Below, piece after piece: positions 23,429 to 33,065 of a stretch of 64,000 nucleotides of DNA. Both the position numbers and the translations under genes were made by a program. Source of the DNA: Sphingomonas ginsengisoli An et al. 2013 (lineage in GTDB: Bacteria > Pseudomonadota > Alphaproteobacteria > Sphingomonadales > Sphingomonadaceae). The notes under the pieces were generated by a model, which was not told the DNA's origin, ran no database searches, and saw nothing but the letters and a program-made list of their open reading frames with translations. Each line of letters starts with the position of its first letter. Position 1 is the stretch's first letter. The stretch spans positions 2,684,501 through 2,748,500 of the forward strand of contig NZ_CP045434.1 of NCBI RefSeq assembly GCF_009363895.1, in the 5' to 3' direction.

Positions 23429-26400
23429 TCAGTCCTTTTCGCGCTCCTGAGCGAAACTGGCTGTGTTGCCGAGCAGGCGGGTGCCGAGCAGGGCTGAGGC
23501 GAAGGCACTCAGCCTGCCGCCGCGCGCCTCGTCGGCGTCAAATTGCGCCGAGGCGACATCGATGACCGGCTTTCCGCTTTGCTGGAGGGCGCCGTTGAGC
23601 CGCTGAAGATCGCCGGCTTGCAAGGTCGCGAAGTCGCGTTCGACGTCGGCCAGCTCACGCTCGAGCGCGGCCACCCGCGCAACTTGGTAAGCGGTGGGCG
23701 CGCCGTCGGTGCTGGTGATGCTGCCGTACGCGGTGTCGGCATGTTCGCGCAGACGCTCTTCACCGGTGATCGCGCCGCCTTCGGTGGTCGCCGCGATTTG
23801 CTTGCGCAGGACGTCGCCCTGCGCGAACACCTTTTCGGCGAGGGCCCTGGTCGCGGCAGGTGCGGCCTTGTCGTCGGCGATCCGCTCCGCGCCCTCACGC
23901 GCGGCGGCGATCTTCGCGGCGAGCGTGCTCATCCGCGCGAACAGGGCTTTCACCCGCTCCGCTGCGTCATATTGCGCCTGCCGGTCGGCGACCGTGTAGG
24001 TTGCGCGGCGGTCGAGCACGACGTCGAGCGGCATCGTTTCCGACACCCCGTTCTTGGTGATGCGAACCGTATAGTGGCCCGGCATCACGCGCTGGCCCTG
24101 CGTCGAGGATCCGGCGATCGAGGCCGCGGGCGGGACCTGCGGCGGCTTGGTCAGCATCGACCAGCTGATCCGGTTCAGCCCCTTGCGCCGCGCGGCCGGG
24201 ATCTCGTCCACCAGCTTGCCGCTGGCGTCGAGGATCTCGACCTTCATGCGGCCGATCACGTGCCGCGCGCGCTGGTAGTAAGTGATCTGCGCGCCGTCGG
24301 GCGGGTTCTGACCGGCGTAGGTCGCGTCGCCCTCCGCCCAGCCGCCATTGCCGCGGATGCGCTGTTCGACCGGCCGCGAGGGGATGAGCTTGAGGTCCGC
24401 CGAGAGCGTCGCGACATCGAGGCTGCGGAGCGGCGCGATGTCGTCGACGATCCAGATGCCGCGGCCATGGGTCGCCAGCACCATGTCGTCGTCGCGCGTC
24501 TGGAACGCGATGTCGCGAACGGCGACGTCGGGAAAGCCCGTCGGCTGGAACCGGGCCCAGCTCGCGCCGCGATCGAGCGAGGTGAACAAGCCTTTTTCGG
24601 TTCCGAGGAAAAGGATGTTGGGACGCTTGGGATCTTCCTTGATGACCCAGGCATAGCCGGTGACCGCGCTGGTCTGCGGGCCGACGATCGGCTTCCAGCT
24701 CCGCCCGTAATCGGCGGTCCGGAACACATAGGGTGCGAAATCGCCGAAGGTGTGGCGGTCGATGGCGACATAGGCCACGGCGGGGTCGGTGCGGCTGGCC
24801 TCGACCCACGACACCCAGCTGCCTGCGGGCACCTTGAGGTTGCGGGTGAGGTTGGTCCAGTTCTGCCCTCCGTTGCGGGTCAGCTGGATGTTGCCGTCGT
24901 CGGTCCCCACCCAGATCTGGCCGGGCGCAACGGGGCTTTCCGAGATCGAGTAGATGGTCGCGTTGGTCTCGGCCGCGCTGTTGTCGACCGTGATGCCGCC
25001 CGATTGCTCCTGCTTCTGACGCATCGGGTCGTTGGTCGTCAGGTCGGGCGAGATCCGATCCCAGGTGTTGCCGTGGTCGCGCGTCCGGAACAGGAATTGC
25101 GAGCCGATGTAGACGACGCTCTTGTCGGTCGGCGACAGCGCGATCGGCGTATTCCAATTGTAGCGCAGCTTCTCCTTGTAGCCGCCCATCGGCTGGACCG
25201 AGCGGACCTCGTGAGTCAGTCGGTTGATGCGCCCGATCGTGCCGCCCTGATATTCGGCATAGGCGAAATTGGGGTCGGTCGGATCGGCGAAGGTCCACAT
25301 GCCGTCGCCGCCGTAGAGGTTTTCCCACCGCGAATTGGTGATGCCGCCGGGATATTCCTGGTCGCCGACCCAGCTGGAATTGTCCTGCAGGCCGCCATAG
25401 ACCTGATAGGGATCGCGGTCGTCGACGCTGACGTGGTAGAACTGGCTGATCGGGAGGTTGTAGCCCTTCCACCACTTGTTGGCGCCGTCATGGCTGAACC
25501 AGAGGCCGCCGTCGTCCGCGCCGACCAGTTCCTTGCTGTTGGTGGGGTTTATCCAGACGTCGTGCCAGTCGCCGTGGCTGGCGCCGGCCGCATTCGAGAA
25601 GCTCTTGCCGCCATCTTCGGAGGCAATCACCGAATAGCCCATCTTGTAGATCTTCTGGTCGTCCTTGGGATCGACGACCAGGCGGCTGAAATAGAAGGGC
25701 CGCCAGACCATCCCCTGGCTGCGATCGCGTTCTTCCCAGGTCCGGCCACCATCGCTCGACGCGAACAGCGCCGAGCGGACATTCTCGATGAAGGCGTAGA
25801 CCATCTTGGGGTTGGACGGCGCGAAGACCACTTCGACGCGGCCCCACGGCCCCTTGGGAAGTCCGCTGCGGGTGCTCGCATCGAGCGGGGTCCAGGTCGA
25901 TCCGCCGTCGCGGCTTTCCATCATTCGGCTGCCCGACGGCGCCGTCGGCCCGTCGCCGCCCGACCGGAAGGTCCAGCCCTTGCGGCGGAAGTCCCACATG
26001 CCGGCCAGGAGGTGGCGGGGGTCGGCGGGATCGAGCGTGACCGACGAACAGCCGGTCGACAGATTGCCGCCCTTGAGGACCTGGCTCCAGGTCGCACCAC
26101 CGTCGGTGGTCCGGTAGAGCCCGCGGTCGGCGCTGTCGCTCCACAACGCGCCCGGCGCACAGGCGTAGACGATGTTGCTGTTGGTCGGGTCGACCACGAT
26201 CCTGGTGATGCGCTCGGTCTTGGCGAGACCCATGCGGGTCCAGTTGTCGCCGCCGTCGGTGGACTTCCACATGCCGTCACCGATCGAGACCGAGTTGCGG
26301 GTCCAGGATTCGCCGGTTCCGACCCAGATCGTCTTGGGGTCCTTCGGATCGATGGCGAGGGCGCCGATCGACTGCGAGCCGCCCTTGTCGAAGATCGGCC

Positions 26401-26653
26401 GGAAGGTCGTGCCGCTGTCTTCGGACTTCCACACGCCGCCGGAGGCCGAGCCGACGTAGAGCGTGACCTTGCCATCGGCGTCCTGGTGGCCGGCGAGGGC
26501 AGCGATCCGGCCCGACATCGTGGCCGAGCCGATGTTGCGAATGCCCAGTCCCGACACGGTGCCGGTGTCGACCAGCGGAGGCGAGGAGGGCGCCGCGGCG
26601 ATGGCGGCGGAGCTGGCGGCGGCGAGAAGCAAAAAGGTCAGGGGAGTGCGCAT
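23429..26653 (-). CDS. Exported BNR/sortilin-repeat (VPS10-like) protein
   Basis: About 1,074 residues. The signal peptide TPLTFLLLAAASSAAIAAA is followed by a beta-propeller built of BNR/Asp-box repeats (S-x-D-x-G-x-T-W type: SEDSGTTF, STDGGDNW, TTDGGATW, SRDGGSTW, SSDGGRTW, SLDRGASW), then a beta-sandwich part (DASGKLVDEIPA) and a C-terminal helical region. ATG 26653 is chosen because GAGGAGG lies 9 nt upstream; ATG 26662 directly abuts it. Similar proteins are annotated as glycosyl hydrolases without proof. It lies downstream of a LolA-like gene. Confidence 0.85.
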   Translation of the reverse strand: MRTPLTFLLLAAASSAAIAAAPSSPPLVDTGTVSGLGIRNIGSATMSGRIAALAGHQDADGKVTLYVGSASGGVWKSEDSGTTFRPIFDKGGSQSIGALAIDPKDPKTIWVGTGESWTRNSVSIGDGMWKSTDGGDNWTRMGLAKTERITRIVVDPTNSNIVYACAPGALWSDSADRGLYRTTDGGATWSQVLKGGNLSTGCSSVTLDPADPRHLLAGMWDFRRKGWTFRSGGDGPTAPSGSRMMESRDGGSTWTPLDASTRSGLPKGPWGRVEVVFAPSNPKMVYAFIENVRSALFASSDGGRTWEERDRSQGMVWRPFYFSRLVVDPKDDQKIYKMGYSVIASEDGGKSFSNAAGASHGDWHDVWINPTNSKELVGADDGGLWFSHDGANKWWKGYNLPISQFYHVSVDDRDPYQVYGGLQDNSSWVGDQEYPGGITNSRWENLYGGDGMWTFADPTDPNFAYAEYQGGTIGRINRLTHEVRSVQPMGGYKEKLRYNWNTPIALSPTDKSVVYIGSQFLFRTRDHGNTWDRISPDLTTNDPMRQKQEQSGGITVDNSAAETNATIYSISESPVAPGQIWVGTDDGNIQLTRNGGQNWTNLTRNLKVPAGSWVSWVEASRTDPAVAYVAIDRHTFGDFAPYVFRTADYGRSWKPIVGPQTSAVTGYAWVIKEDPKRPNILFLGTEKGLFTSLDRGASWARFQPTGFPDVAVRDIAFQTRDDDMVLATHGRGIWIVDDIAPLRSLDVATLSADLKLIPSRPVEQRIRGNGGWAEGDATYAGQNPPDGAQITYYQRARHVIGRMKVEILDASGKLVDEIPAARRKGLNRISWSMLTKPPQVPPAASIAGSSTQGQRVMPGHYTVRITKNGVSETMPLDVVLDRRATYTVADRQAQYDAAERVKALFARMSTLAAKIAAAREGAERIADDKAAPAATRALAEKVFAQGDVLRKQIAATTEGGAITGEERLREHADTAYGSITSTDGAPTAYQVARVAALERELADVERDFATLQAGDLQRLNGALQQSGKPVIDVASAQFDADEARGGRLSAFASALLGTRLLGNTASFAQEREKD

Positions 26654-26667
26654 GACGTTCATCCTCC

Positions 26668-27534
26668 TCAGCGAGCCGACGACGGCTTGGACGGGCTCGG
26701 CGGTGTCGGGGAGCTAGTGTTCTTCGATGGCTCGGACGGCGGCCGTTCGGACGCATCGGGTGCCGGCTGCGCGCTTGGTCGGGGCGACGCACCTGGTTGC
26801 ACGAAGCTCGCCGGATCGATCCGCGGGTTGGCGACCGCCGAGGCGATCAGGGTGCGGACGCGCTGGTCGGGCTGCGTCGGCTGCCAGCTGTCGATCGCCA
26901 TCGGGAAGTAGACGCCGCCGACCTTCTCATAGTCGCCATATTCATATTCGGTGACCGTCTGCGCACCGCGCACCTGCCGGGTCTCGGTTGCCCGGATCTC
27001 GAGGAAGGTGTCGGGGTCGAGCAAAAAGTTATAGCGGTCGCCATCCTTTTGCTGGACCTGCAACTTGTAGGCGTTGGTGCCGTCGAAATCCTCGCGGCCG
27101 AGGTAGCGGACGGTCGATCCGTCATGCAGCGATGAGAGCAGCACGCCGTCGATGCTCCCGGCGTCGGCCTGGGCGCGGGCTTCGTCGGCGGACATGCGTT
27201 CGGCGTCCTTGCGGCCCTGGAACGGGTTCACGCGCCAGCCGGAGGTGCCGTCATAGGCCTGCTCGATCGTTAGCCCCTGGACGCTGAGGTCGTCGCGCAT
27301 CTTGTCGCCGGCCGCGCCGCCGCGGGCGCGGGTGCCATGATAGGTCAGCTGGAAATCGCCGGGAGCGATGAACTTGCCGTCGAACTGCAGCGTGTTGATC
27401 GCCGCCAGCGCCGCCGCGCCGCCGCGGGCCTGGAGGTTCTTGGCGACCAGTTCTGTCGCGGTCGGGTCCGATGGGGCGGCGATGAGCGAAGTTGCGCAAA
27501 CGAGGCAGGCCAGACCAGCAACACGAATAAACAT
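26668..27534 (-). CDS. LolA-like exported lipoprotein-carrier-fold protein
   Basis: 288 residues. The signal peptide FIRVAGLACLVCATSLIAA leads into a beta-rich domain of the outer-membrane lipoprotein-sorting fold (AINTLQFDGKF, SGWRVNPFQGRKD, KLQVQQKDGDRYNFLLDPDTFL, YGDYEKVGGVYFPM). The C-terminal ~45 residues are Pro/Ser-rich. ATG 27534 has GAGGGG upstream; the frame to 27609 is longer but lacks a signal. It ends 14 bp before the BNR protein start, so both are probably cotranscribed and exported together. Confidence 0.75.
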   Translation of the reverse strand: MFIRVAGLACLVCATSLIAAPSDPTATELVAKNLQARGGAAALAAINTLQFDGKFIAPGDFQLTYHGTRARGGAAGDKMRDDLSVQGLTIEQAYDGTSGWRVNPFQGRKDAERMSADEARAQADAGSIDGVLLSSLHDGSTVRYLGREDFDGTNAYKLQVQQKDGDRYNFLLDPDTFLEIRATETRQVRGAQTVTEYEYGDYEKVGGVYFPMAIDSWQPTQPDQRVRTLIASAVANPRIDPASFVQPGASPRPSAQPAPDASERPPSEPSKNTSSPTPPSPSKPSSAR

Positions 27535-27727
27535 TCGTCGTCCCCTCTGATGAGGTCGCCAGACTGGCCGTCGCGCTTGCCCTTGGCAAGCGGGGACGGA
27601 TCGCCGCATGCTTCAGCTGCCGCGCATCATTGCGAACATCTGCAATATCGCGTCAGCTATTGATTTGCGCGGAACGACAGCAGTCGGGTGAGCGCAGGGG
27701 CAGAGCCGACGTTTCTCCACTCAGAGC

Positions 27728-28026
27728 CTGACCAGCGGCGCGGCGATGCCCCTCAGAGGTCAGAGTTTCGAGACCGAAGCGGTGTTTCGCTGCATCGAAA
27801 GCGAGCGCTGCACCGCGGTCCGCGGCGTCCCGACCATGTTCGTGGCGATGCTCGATCACCCCGGATTCAAGTCTTTCGACCTGTCGAGCTTGCGCACCGG
27901 CGTCGCCGCGGGCGCGCCCTGTCCGCCGGCGATGATGCGACGGATGATCGAGACCATGCACCTGTCCGACATCTCGATCGGCTACGGCATGACGGAGACC
28001 AGCCCGCTCGGCACCCAGACCCGGCG
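27728..28026 (+). pseudogene. Acyl-CoA synthetase (AMP-binding) internal fragment
   Basis: About 100 codons match the middle of a fatty-acyl-CoA synthetase: [50 protein letters not shown] and the adenylate-forming motif YGMTETSP. Both the N-terminal half and the C-terminal third are missing. It ends abruptly where a trehalase fragment begins in a different frame. Confidence 0.8.
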
Positions 28027-28374
28027 CAACCGTCGGCAATCGCGGATTACGTGAATAAGGAGATGCTGGCCCCAGGCGGTCTCCGCAAAACCTTGGTGAA
28101 CAGCGGTCAACAATGGGATTGCCCGAACGGCTGGGCCCCGCTGCAATGGATCGCGGTGGCAGGTCTCCGCCGTTTCGGCCTTCACGATCTTGCCGAGGAG
28201 ATCGCGCGGCGGTGGGTCGCGACGGTCGATGCAGCCTACCGCAGCACCGGCTTGCTATTCGAGAAATATGATATCGAGAACGGCTCTGTGGGTGCCGGCG
28301 GCGAATACGCGCCGCAGATCGGGTTCGGCTGGACGAATGGCGTGACGGCAGACCTCATCGACAGCCTCCACTAA
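28027..28374 (+). pseudogene. Trehalase C-terminal fragment
   Basis: About 115 codons match the end of GH37 trehalase: LAPGGLRKTLVNSGQQWDCP, NGWAPLQWIAVAGLRRFG, EKYDIENGSVGAGGEY and IGFGWTNGV. The catalytic N-terminal ~400 residues are absent. The open frame runs back to 27688 across the acyl-CoA synthetase remnant, but the reading frame there is unrelated. Confidence 0.85.
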
Positions 28375-28506
28375 GCGACCAGCGCAATGGAATGTCCGTC
28401 GCTGGCAAAGATATCTGAAGTCGCCATGACTTTTCGACGCAAAATGGTTTTTGAGGCCCGGCTCGAAAGAACGGCTGGATCGACCCAGAGCCCACTCCCT
28501 GCCCTT

Positions 28507-28530
28507 CTGAACAAGCGAACAGTTGTTCAG
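28507..28530. promoter_or_regulatory. Palindromic operator upstream of RND efflux genes
   Basis: Perfect 8-bp arms CTGAACAA / TTGTTCAG separated by 8 bp, about 50 bp before the adaptor gene. Size and symmetry fit a TetR-type repressor site, as is usual for efflux operons, but no TetR gene is nearby. Confidence 0.5.
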
Positions 28531-28581
28531 TTTCGGTTTAAGCGGTCCGTCTAGGCGCGCTGCTTCTGCCGGTGGGACGGG

Positions 28582-29775
28582 GTGAGGTTGAGCGTGACGG
28601 AGCCAGTGCCGACCGCTGCTCCCGATCAATCCAAGCGGCGTCGACATTGGTTGCTGGCCGGACTGACTGCGCTCGTGCTGATCGTCGCGGCGGTGCTGCT
28701 GCTTCGACCCAACCACGAGACGGCGCCGCCGCGGCCGCCGATCGAGGTCGCGACCGCGCAGGTCCGTCCCACGGTGGTGCCCGACGTCATCGAAACCTCC
28801 GGCACGATCATCTCGCCACAAACGGTGGAGGTCCGGCCGCAGACCGGCGGCGTCATCGAGCGCGTGCTGATCGGCGATGGCGCCTCGGTCCGGAAGGGCC
28901 AACTCCTCTTCACCATCGATCCGCGGCCGCTGCGCAGCGCGCTTGAACAGGCGAGCGGCGCCCTGACCCGCGACCGGGCGCTCGCCGCCGATGCCGCCGA
29001 CAGTGCCCAGCGCTACCGCCCGCTCGCTCGGGAGGGGGCGGTCGACGACAAGACCGCGATCACCGCCCGCCATTCGGCCGAAGCCCTGCGCGGAACGGTG
29101 ATGCTCGACCGCGCCCAGGTGAATTCGGCGCGGCTGTCCCTCGCCTACACGCAGGTGCGCGCGCCGATCAGCGGTCGTGCGGGCGCGATCCAGGTCAAGC
29201 CCGGCAATGTCGTCACCGCCGACATGACGAGCCCACTGGTCACGCTCAACGTCGCCGGCAACGTCCAAGCCAGCTTCGCGCTGCCGCGCGCGCAGGTCGA
29301 CCAGGTCAAGCGGGGCGCCGGCGGCGGACCACTGGCAGTCGAGGCGCTCGATTCGATCAGCGGCAAGCCACTGGCGCGCGGCCAGCTCTACTTCCTCGAC
29401 AATAGTTTCGACGACAGCAGCGGGACGCTGACGGTCCGTGCGCGCTTCCCCAATCCCGGCGAGCAATTGTGGCCTGGCCAGTTCGTCACGATCCGCGTCA
29501 TCCTCTCTGAAGCGCCGGTGCTGGCGATCCCGGAATCGTCGCTCCAGCAGGGACAGCAGGGACCCTATGTCTATGTGCTGGCCAACGGCCGGGCGGCGAT
29601 CCGCCAGCTGACCGTCGCGCGGATGCTCGACGGCAAGGCGGTGGTGACCCGCGGACTACGCGCGGGCGACACGATCATCCTGACCGTTCCCAACGAATTG
29701 CATGACGGGAGCGCGGTCCGTGCAGCCCCGCAGCGGGGCACCGCAGCGGCCCCCGCCGAGGCGCCGCGCGCGTGA
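28582..29775 (+). CDS. RND efflux periplasmic adaptor (MdtA/HlyD family)
   Basis: 397 residues. One N-terminal membrane helix (WLLAGLTALVLIVAAVLLL) is followed by a lipoyl/barrel-sandwich domain (TGGVIERVLIGDGASVRKGQLLF), a coiled-coil hairpin (ALEQASGALTRDRALAADA), the returning lipoyl half (YTQVRAPISGRAG) and beta-barrel and membrane-proximal domains. GTG 28582 is listed; GTG 28594, with GAGG 6 nt upstream, is equally likely. The stop overlaps the permease start (GTGA). No outer-membrane channel gene accompanies it. Confidence 0.88.
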   Translation: MRLSVTEPVPTAAPDQSKRRRHWLLAGLTALVLIVAAVLLLRPNHETAPPRPPIEVATAQVRPTVVPDVIETSGTIISPQTVEVRPQTGGVIERVLIGDGASVRKGQLLFTIDPRPLRSALEQASGALTRDRALAADAADSAQRYRPLAREGAVDDKTAITARHSAEALRGTVMLDRAQVNSARLSLAYTQVRAPISGRAGAIQVKPGNVVTADMTSPLVTLNVAGNVQASFALPRAQVDQVKRGAGGGPLAVEALDSISGKPLARGQLYFLDNSFDDSSGTLTVRARFPNPGEQLWPGQFVTIRVILSEAPVLAIPESSLQQGQQGPYVYVLANGRAAIRQLTVARMLDGKAVVTRGLRAGDTIILTVPNELHDGSAVRAAPQRGTAAAPAEAPRA

Positions 29776-32700
29776 ACCTCTCCGCGTTGTTCATCCGCCG
29801 CGCGGTGATGACGTCGGTGGTCATGATCGCGCTGGTGCTGTTCGGCGGGATGGCCTTCTTCACCTTGCCGGTGAGCGAGCTGCCGACAGTCGATTTCCCG
29901 ACCATCACGGTCAACATGTCGCTGCCCGGCGCCAACCCGGAGACGATGGCGGCGGCGGTCGCGACCCCGCTCGAGCGGCAGTTCAGCGGCCTGCAGGGGC
30001 TCGACACGATGAGCTCGACCAGCAGCACCGGCTCGACCCGGATCGTGCTGCAATTCTCGCTCGACCGGAATGTCGATGCGGCCGCGCAGGACGTCCAGAG
30101 CGCGGTGTCGCAGGCGGCGGGCCTGCTCCCGCGCGAGATCAATCCCGCCGAGATCCACAAGGAAAATCCGAGCGACGCGCCGATCATGCATCTGGTGCTG
30201 CGCTCGAAGACGATCGCGCTGCCCTTGCTCAACCAGTTCGCCAAGGACCGGGTGGCGCTGCGCCTCGCCTCGGTTCCGGGCGCCGGGCAGATCGACGTCA
30301 ACGGCGCGCAGAAATATGCGGTGCGGCTCTACGTGAACCCGCACCTGATGGCGGCGCGCCACCTCGGTTTCGACCAGATCCTGTCGGCGGTGCAGGCGGC
30401 CAACAGCAACGCGCCCGCCGGCACCCTGATGGGCCAGGCGCGCTCCTACACGGTCAAGGCCGACGGCCAGCTCAAGACCGCCGCCGACTTCGACAACATG
30501 GTGCTGGTCTACAAGGACGGCGCGCCCGTTCGGTTGCGCGACCTCGGCCGCGCGGTCGACAGCGTCGAAAATCTCAAGACCTCGGCCTTCGTCAACGGCC
30601 AGCGCGCGATCGAGATCAACATCCACCGCCAGCCGGGCGCCAACACGCTGGCGGTGACCCAGGGCATCCAGGCCGCGCTGCCCCAGATCCGTGCACAGCT
30701 GCCTGGCGACGCCCAGCTCGACGTGCTCTACGACCGCGGCGACTATATCGGTTCGTCGGTCCGCGACGTGCAGTGGACCCTGGTCGGATCGCTGGTGCTG
30801 GTGATCGCGGTAATCCTCCTCTTCCTGCGCAGCTGGATCGCGACCCTGATCGTCGCGCTGGTGCTGCCGACCTCGCTGATCGGCACCTTCGGGGTGATGA
30901 AGCTGTTCCACTACAGCCTCGACAACATCTCGATGCTCGCGCTGACGCTGTCGGTCGGGTTCGTGGTCGATGACGCGATCGTGGTCATCGAGAACATCGT
31001 CCGCCATTCCGAAGCCGGCGCCGGCCGCATGGAGGCGGCGATCGCGGCCTCCAGGGAAATCGGCTTCACCATCCTGTCGATGACGCTGTCGCTGTCGGCG
31101 GTGTTCCTGCCGAATCGTCTTCATGGGCGGGCTGGTCGGACGGCTCTTCTCCGAATTCGGCGTGGTCATCGCGACCACGGTCATCCTCTCGGGACTGATC
31201 TCGCTGTCGCTGACCCCGATGCTCGCCGCGCGATTGCTCACCACCAAGAAGGCCAAGGGGCGGTTGTTCGATGGTTTCGAGCGGATCCTTGCCGCGTCCG
31301 AGCGCGGCTATGCCCGCGCGCTCGACTGGACCACCGCGCGGGTCGGGCTGATGCTCGTGATCGGCGCCGCGACGATGGTGGGCACGGTGCTCATCTACCA
31401 GCTGGTCGAGAAGGGCTTCATCCCCAAGGTCGACAGCGGCAAGATCGATGGCGACACCCGCGTCCCCGAGGGCACGGCCTACGCCGACTTCGTGGCCAAG
31501 CAGAATGCGGTCGTCCGGATCATCCAGAGCGATCCCAACGTCGCCAACGTGGAATCGGTCATCGGCGCCGACAACACGCTGGGCAACAGCGGGCGCCTGC
31601 TCATTGGCCTCAAACCGCTCGACGAGCGCAAGGGCTCGGCCGACGAGGTGATCCAGGATGTGCGCGCCAAGGTCGCCGGCATTCGCGGGATCACGCTCAA
31701 CCTGACCAATCCGCCCGCGATCGACATGGGGCCGACCGCCTCGAGCGGGTCGCTGCAATTTGTGCTGCAGTCGACCGACCAGCAGAAACTCTACGCCCAG
31801 TCGGATCCGATCATGCAGCGGATCAAGGCGCTGCCGGGCATTCAGGACGTCCACAGCGACCTTGAGATCCGCAATCCCGAAATCCGGGTCAACCTGCACC
31901 GCGAGCAAGCGGCGGCGCTGGGCGTCACCGCCGCCGGGCTGCAGGACACGCTGCAAAGCGCTTACGGCGGCCGCAAGATCAGCACCATCTACGGCGACAC
32001 AGACCAATATGAGGTGTTGCTCCAGGTCGATCCGCGCGCGCAGGCAGACCTCAACGGGCTCGACGCTCTGTCCTTCAACGGCAATCAGTCGCCGGGCATC
32101 ACCGCGATCGGCACCCAGACATCGAACAGCAGCTCGGGGACGGCGGCGGTGCTGACCGCGGCGGGCGGGCCGATGGTCCCGCTGCGCGCGGTCGCCGACG
32201 TCGCCACCGGGGTCGGTCCGGTCGCGATCAACCATTATGCGAGCCTGCCGGCCGTGACGCTGTCAGCCAATCTCGCCCCCGGGGTCTCGCTCGGCGACGC
32301 CACCACCCGCATCTCGCAGGCCATGGCGCAAACGCTCGGCAAGGGCGCCGACGCGTCGATCAGCGGGACGTTCGCGGGTGCGGCGCAGGCGTTCGAAAAT
32401 TCGATGAAGACGCTGCCGCTGCTGCTGCTTGTCACCATCCTCCTGATCTACGGCGTCCTCGCCATCCTCTACGAGAATGCGCTGCATCCACTGACCATCC
32501 TCACGTCGTTGCCATTGGCGGGGTTCGGAGCACTGCTGATGCTCGCGCTGTTCGGGCAGGAGTTGAATCTGTTCAGCTTCGTCGGGCTCATCCTGCTGGT
32601 CGGGCTGGTCAAGAAGAACGGGATCATGATGATCGACTATGCGCTCGAGCTCGAGCGCTCGGGTGAGGAAAAGTGGCGCGATCCCCGTGCGGCGATGATC

Positions 32701-32955
32701 GAAGCGGCGACCGTGCGCTTTCGCCCGATCACGATGACCACGCTTGCCGCCATCCTCGGCTCGCTGCCGATCGCGCTGGGGTTCGGTGCGGGTGCCGAGG
32801 CGCGCCGGCCCCTCGGGATCGCAGTGGTCGGCGGACTGCTCTTTTCGCAAGCCCTGACCCTGTTTCTGACGCCCGCCTTCCACATCGGCCTGGCCCGGCT
32901 GCTGCAGCGTTGGCGGGAACGCAGGGGCGTGCCGACCCAGGAAGCCACGACTTAG
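29772..32955 (+). pseudogene. RND efflux permease (MdtB/AcrB-like), frameshifted
   Basis: Two frames together encode a full-length ~1,060-residue hydrophobe/amphiphile exporter. Frame one (from GTG 29772) has the N-terminal FIRRAVMTSVVMIALVLFGG and the TM4 motif SVGFVVDDAIVVIENI. It goes out of frame after LSAVFLP, and the homologous sequence (MGGLVGRLFSEF) continues from 31123 to 32955 in another frame. The run CCGAATCGTC (about 31110-31119) has one extra A compared with the expected CCGATCGTC. The remainder (porter, docking and TM domains; GLILLVGLVKKNGIMMIDY) is intact. It is either a recent inactivating mutation or a sequencing error. Confidence 0.85.
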
Positions 32956-33065
32956 CCTGCCTGGCAGCGGAGGCGGAATGCCGACCGAGCTTCTCTGAAT
33001 TTTCGCGAGTACCGCGCGCGTACACCAACCTTGCTCGTCGGGCCGGCCTTCGCCAAGGCGGAGGG

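Noticed and set aside
23543..26911. Very long open frame on the plus strand opposite the BNR-repeat gene
   Set aside because: It is the antisense shadow of a high-GC gene: product is Arg/Gly/Asp/Val-rich with no domain, and the minus-strand frame has a signal peptide and clear repeats.
27688..28374. A single 228-residue gene
   Set aside because: Its N-terminal half is unrelated sequence; the real similarity there is to an acyl-CoA synthetase in a different frame, and only the C-terminal half matches trehalase.
29571..31256. 561-codon minus-strand frame opposite the RND permease
   Set aside because: His/Arg/Asp-rich shadow translation; the plus strand encodes conserved RND motifs.
29772..31865. 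A genuine 697-residue short RND permease
   Set aside because: After about residue 447 the translation turns into Arg/Gly/His-rich sequence while the homologous protein continues in another frame.
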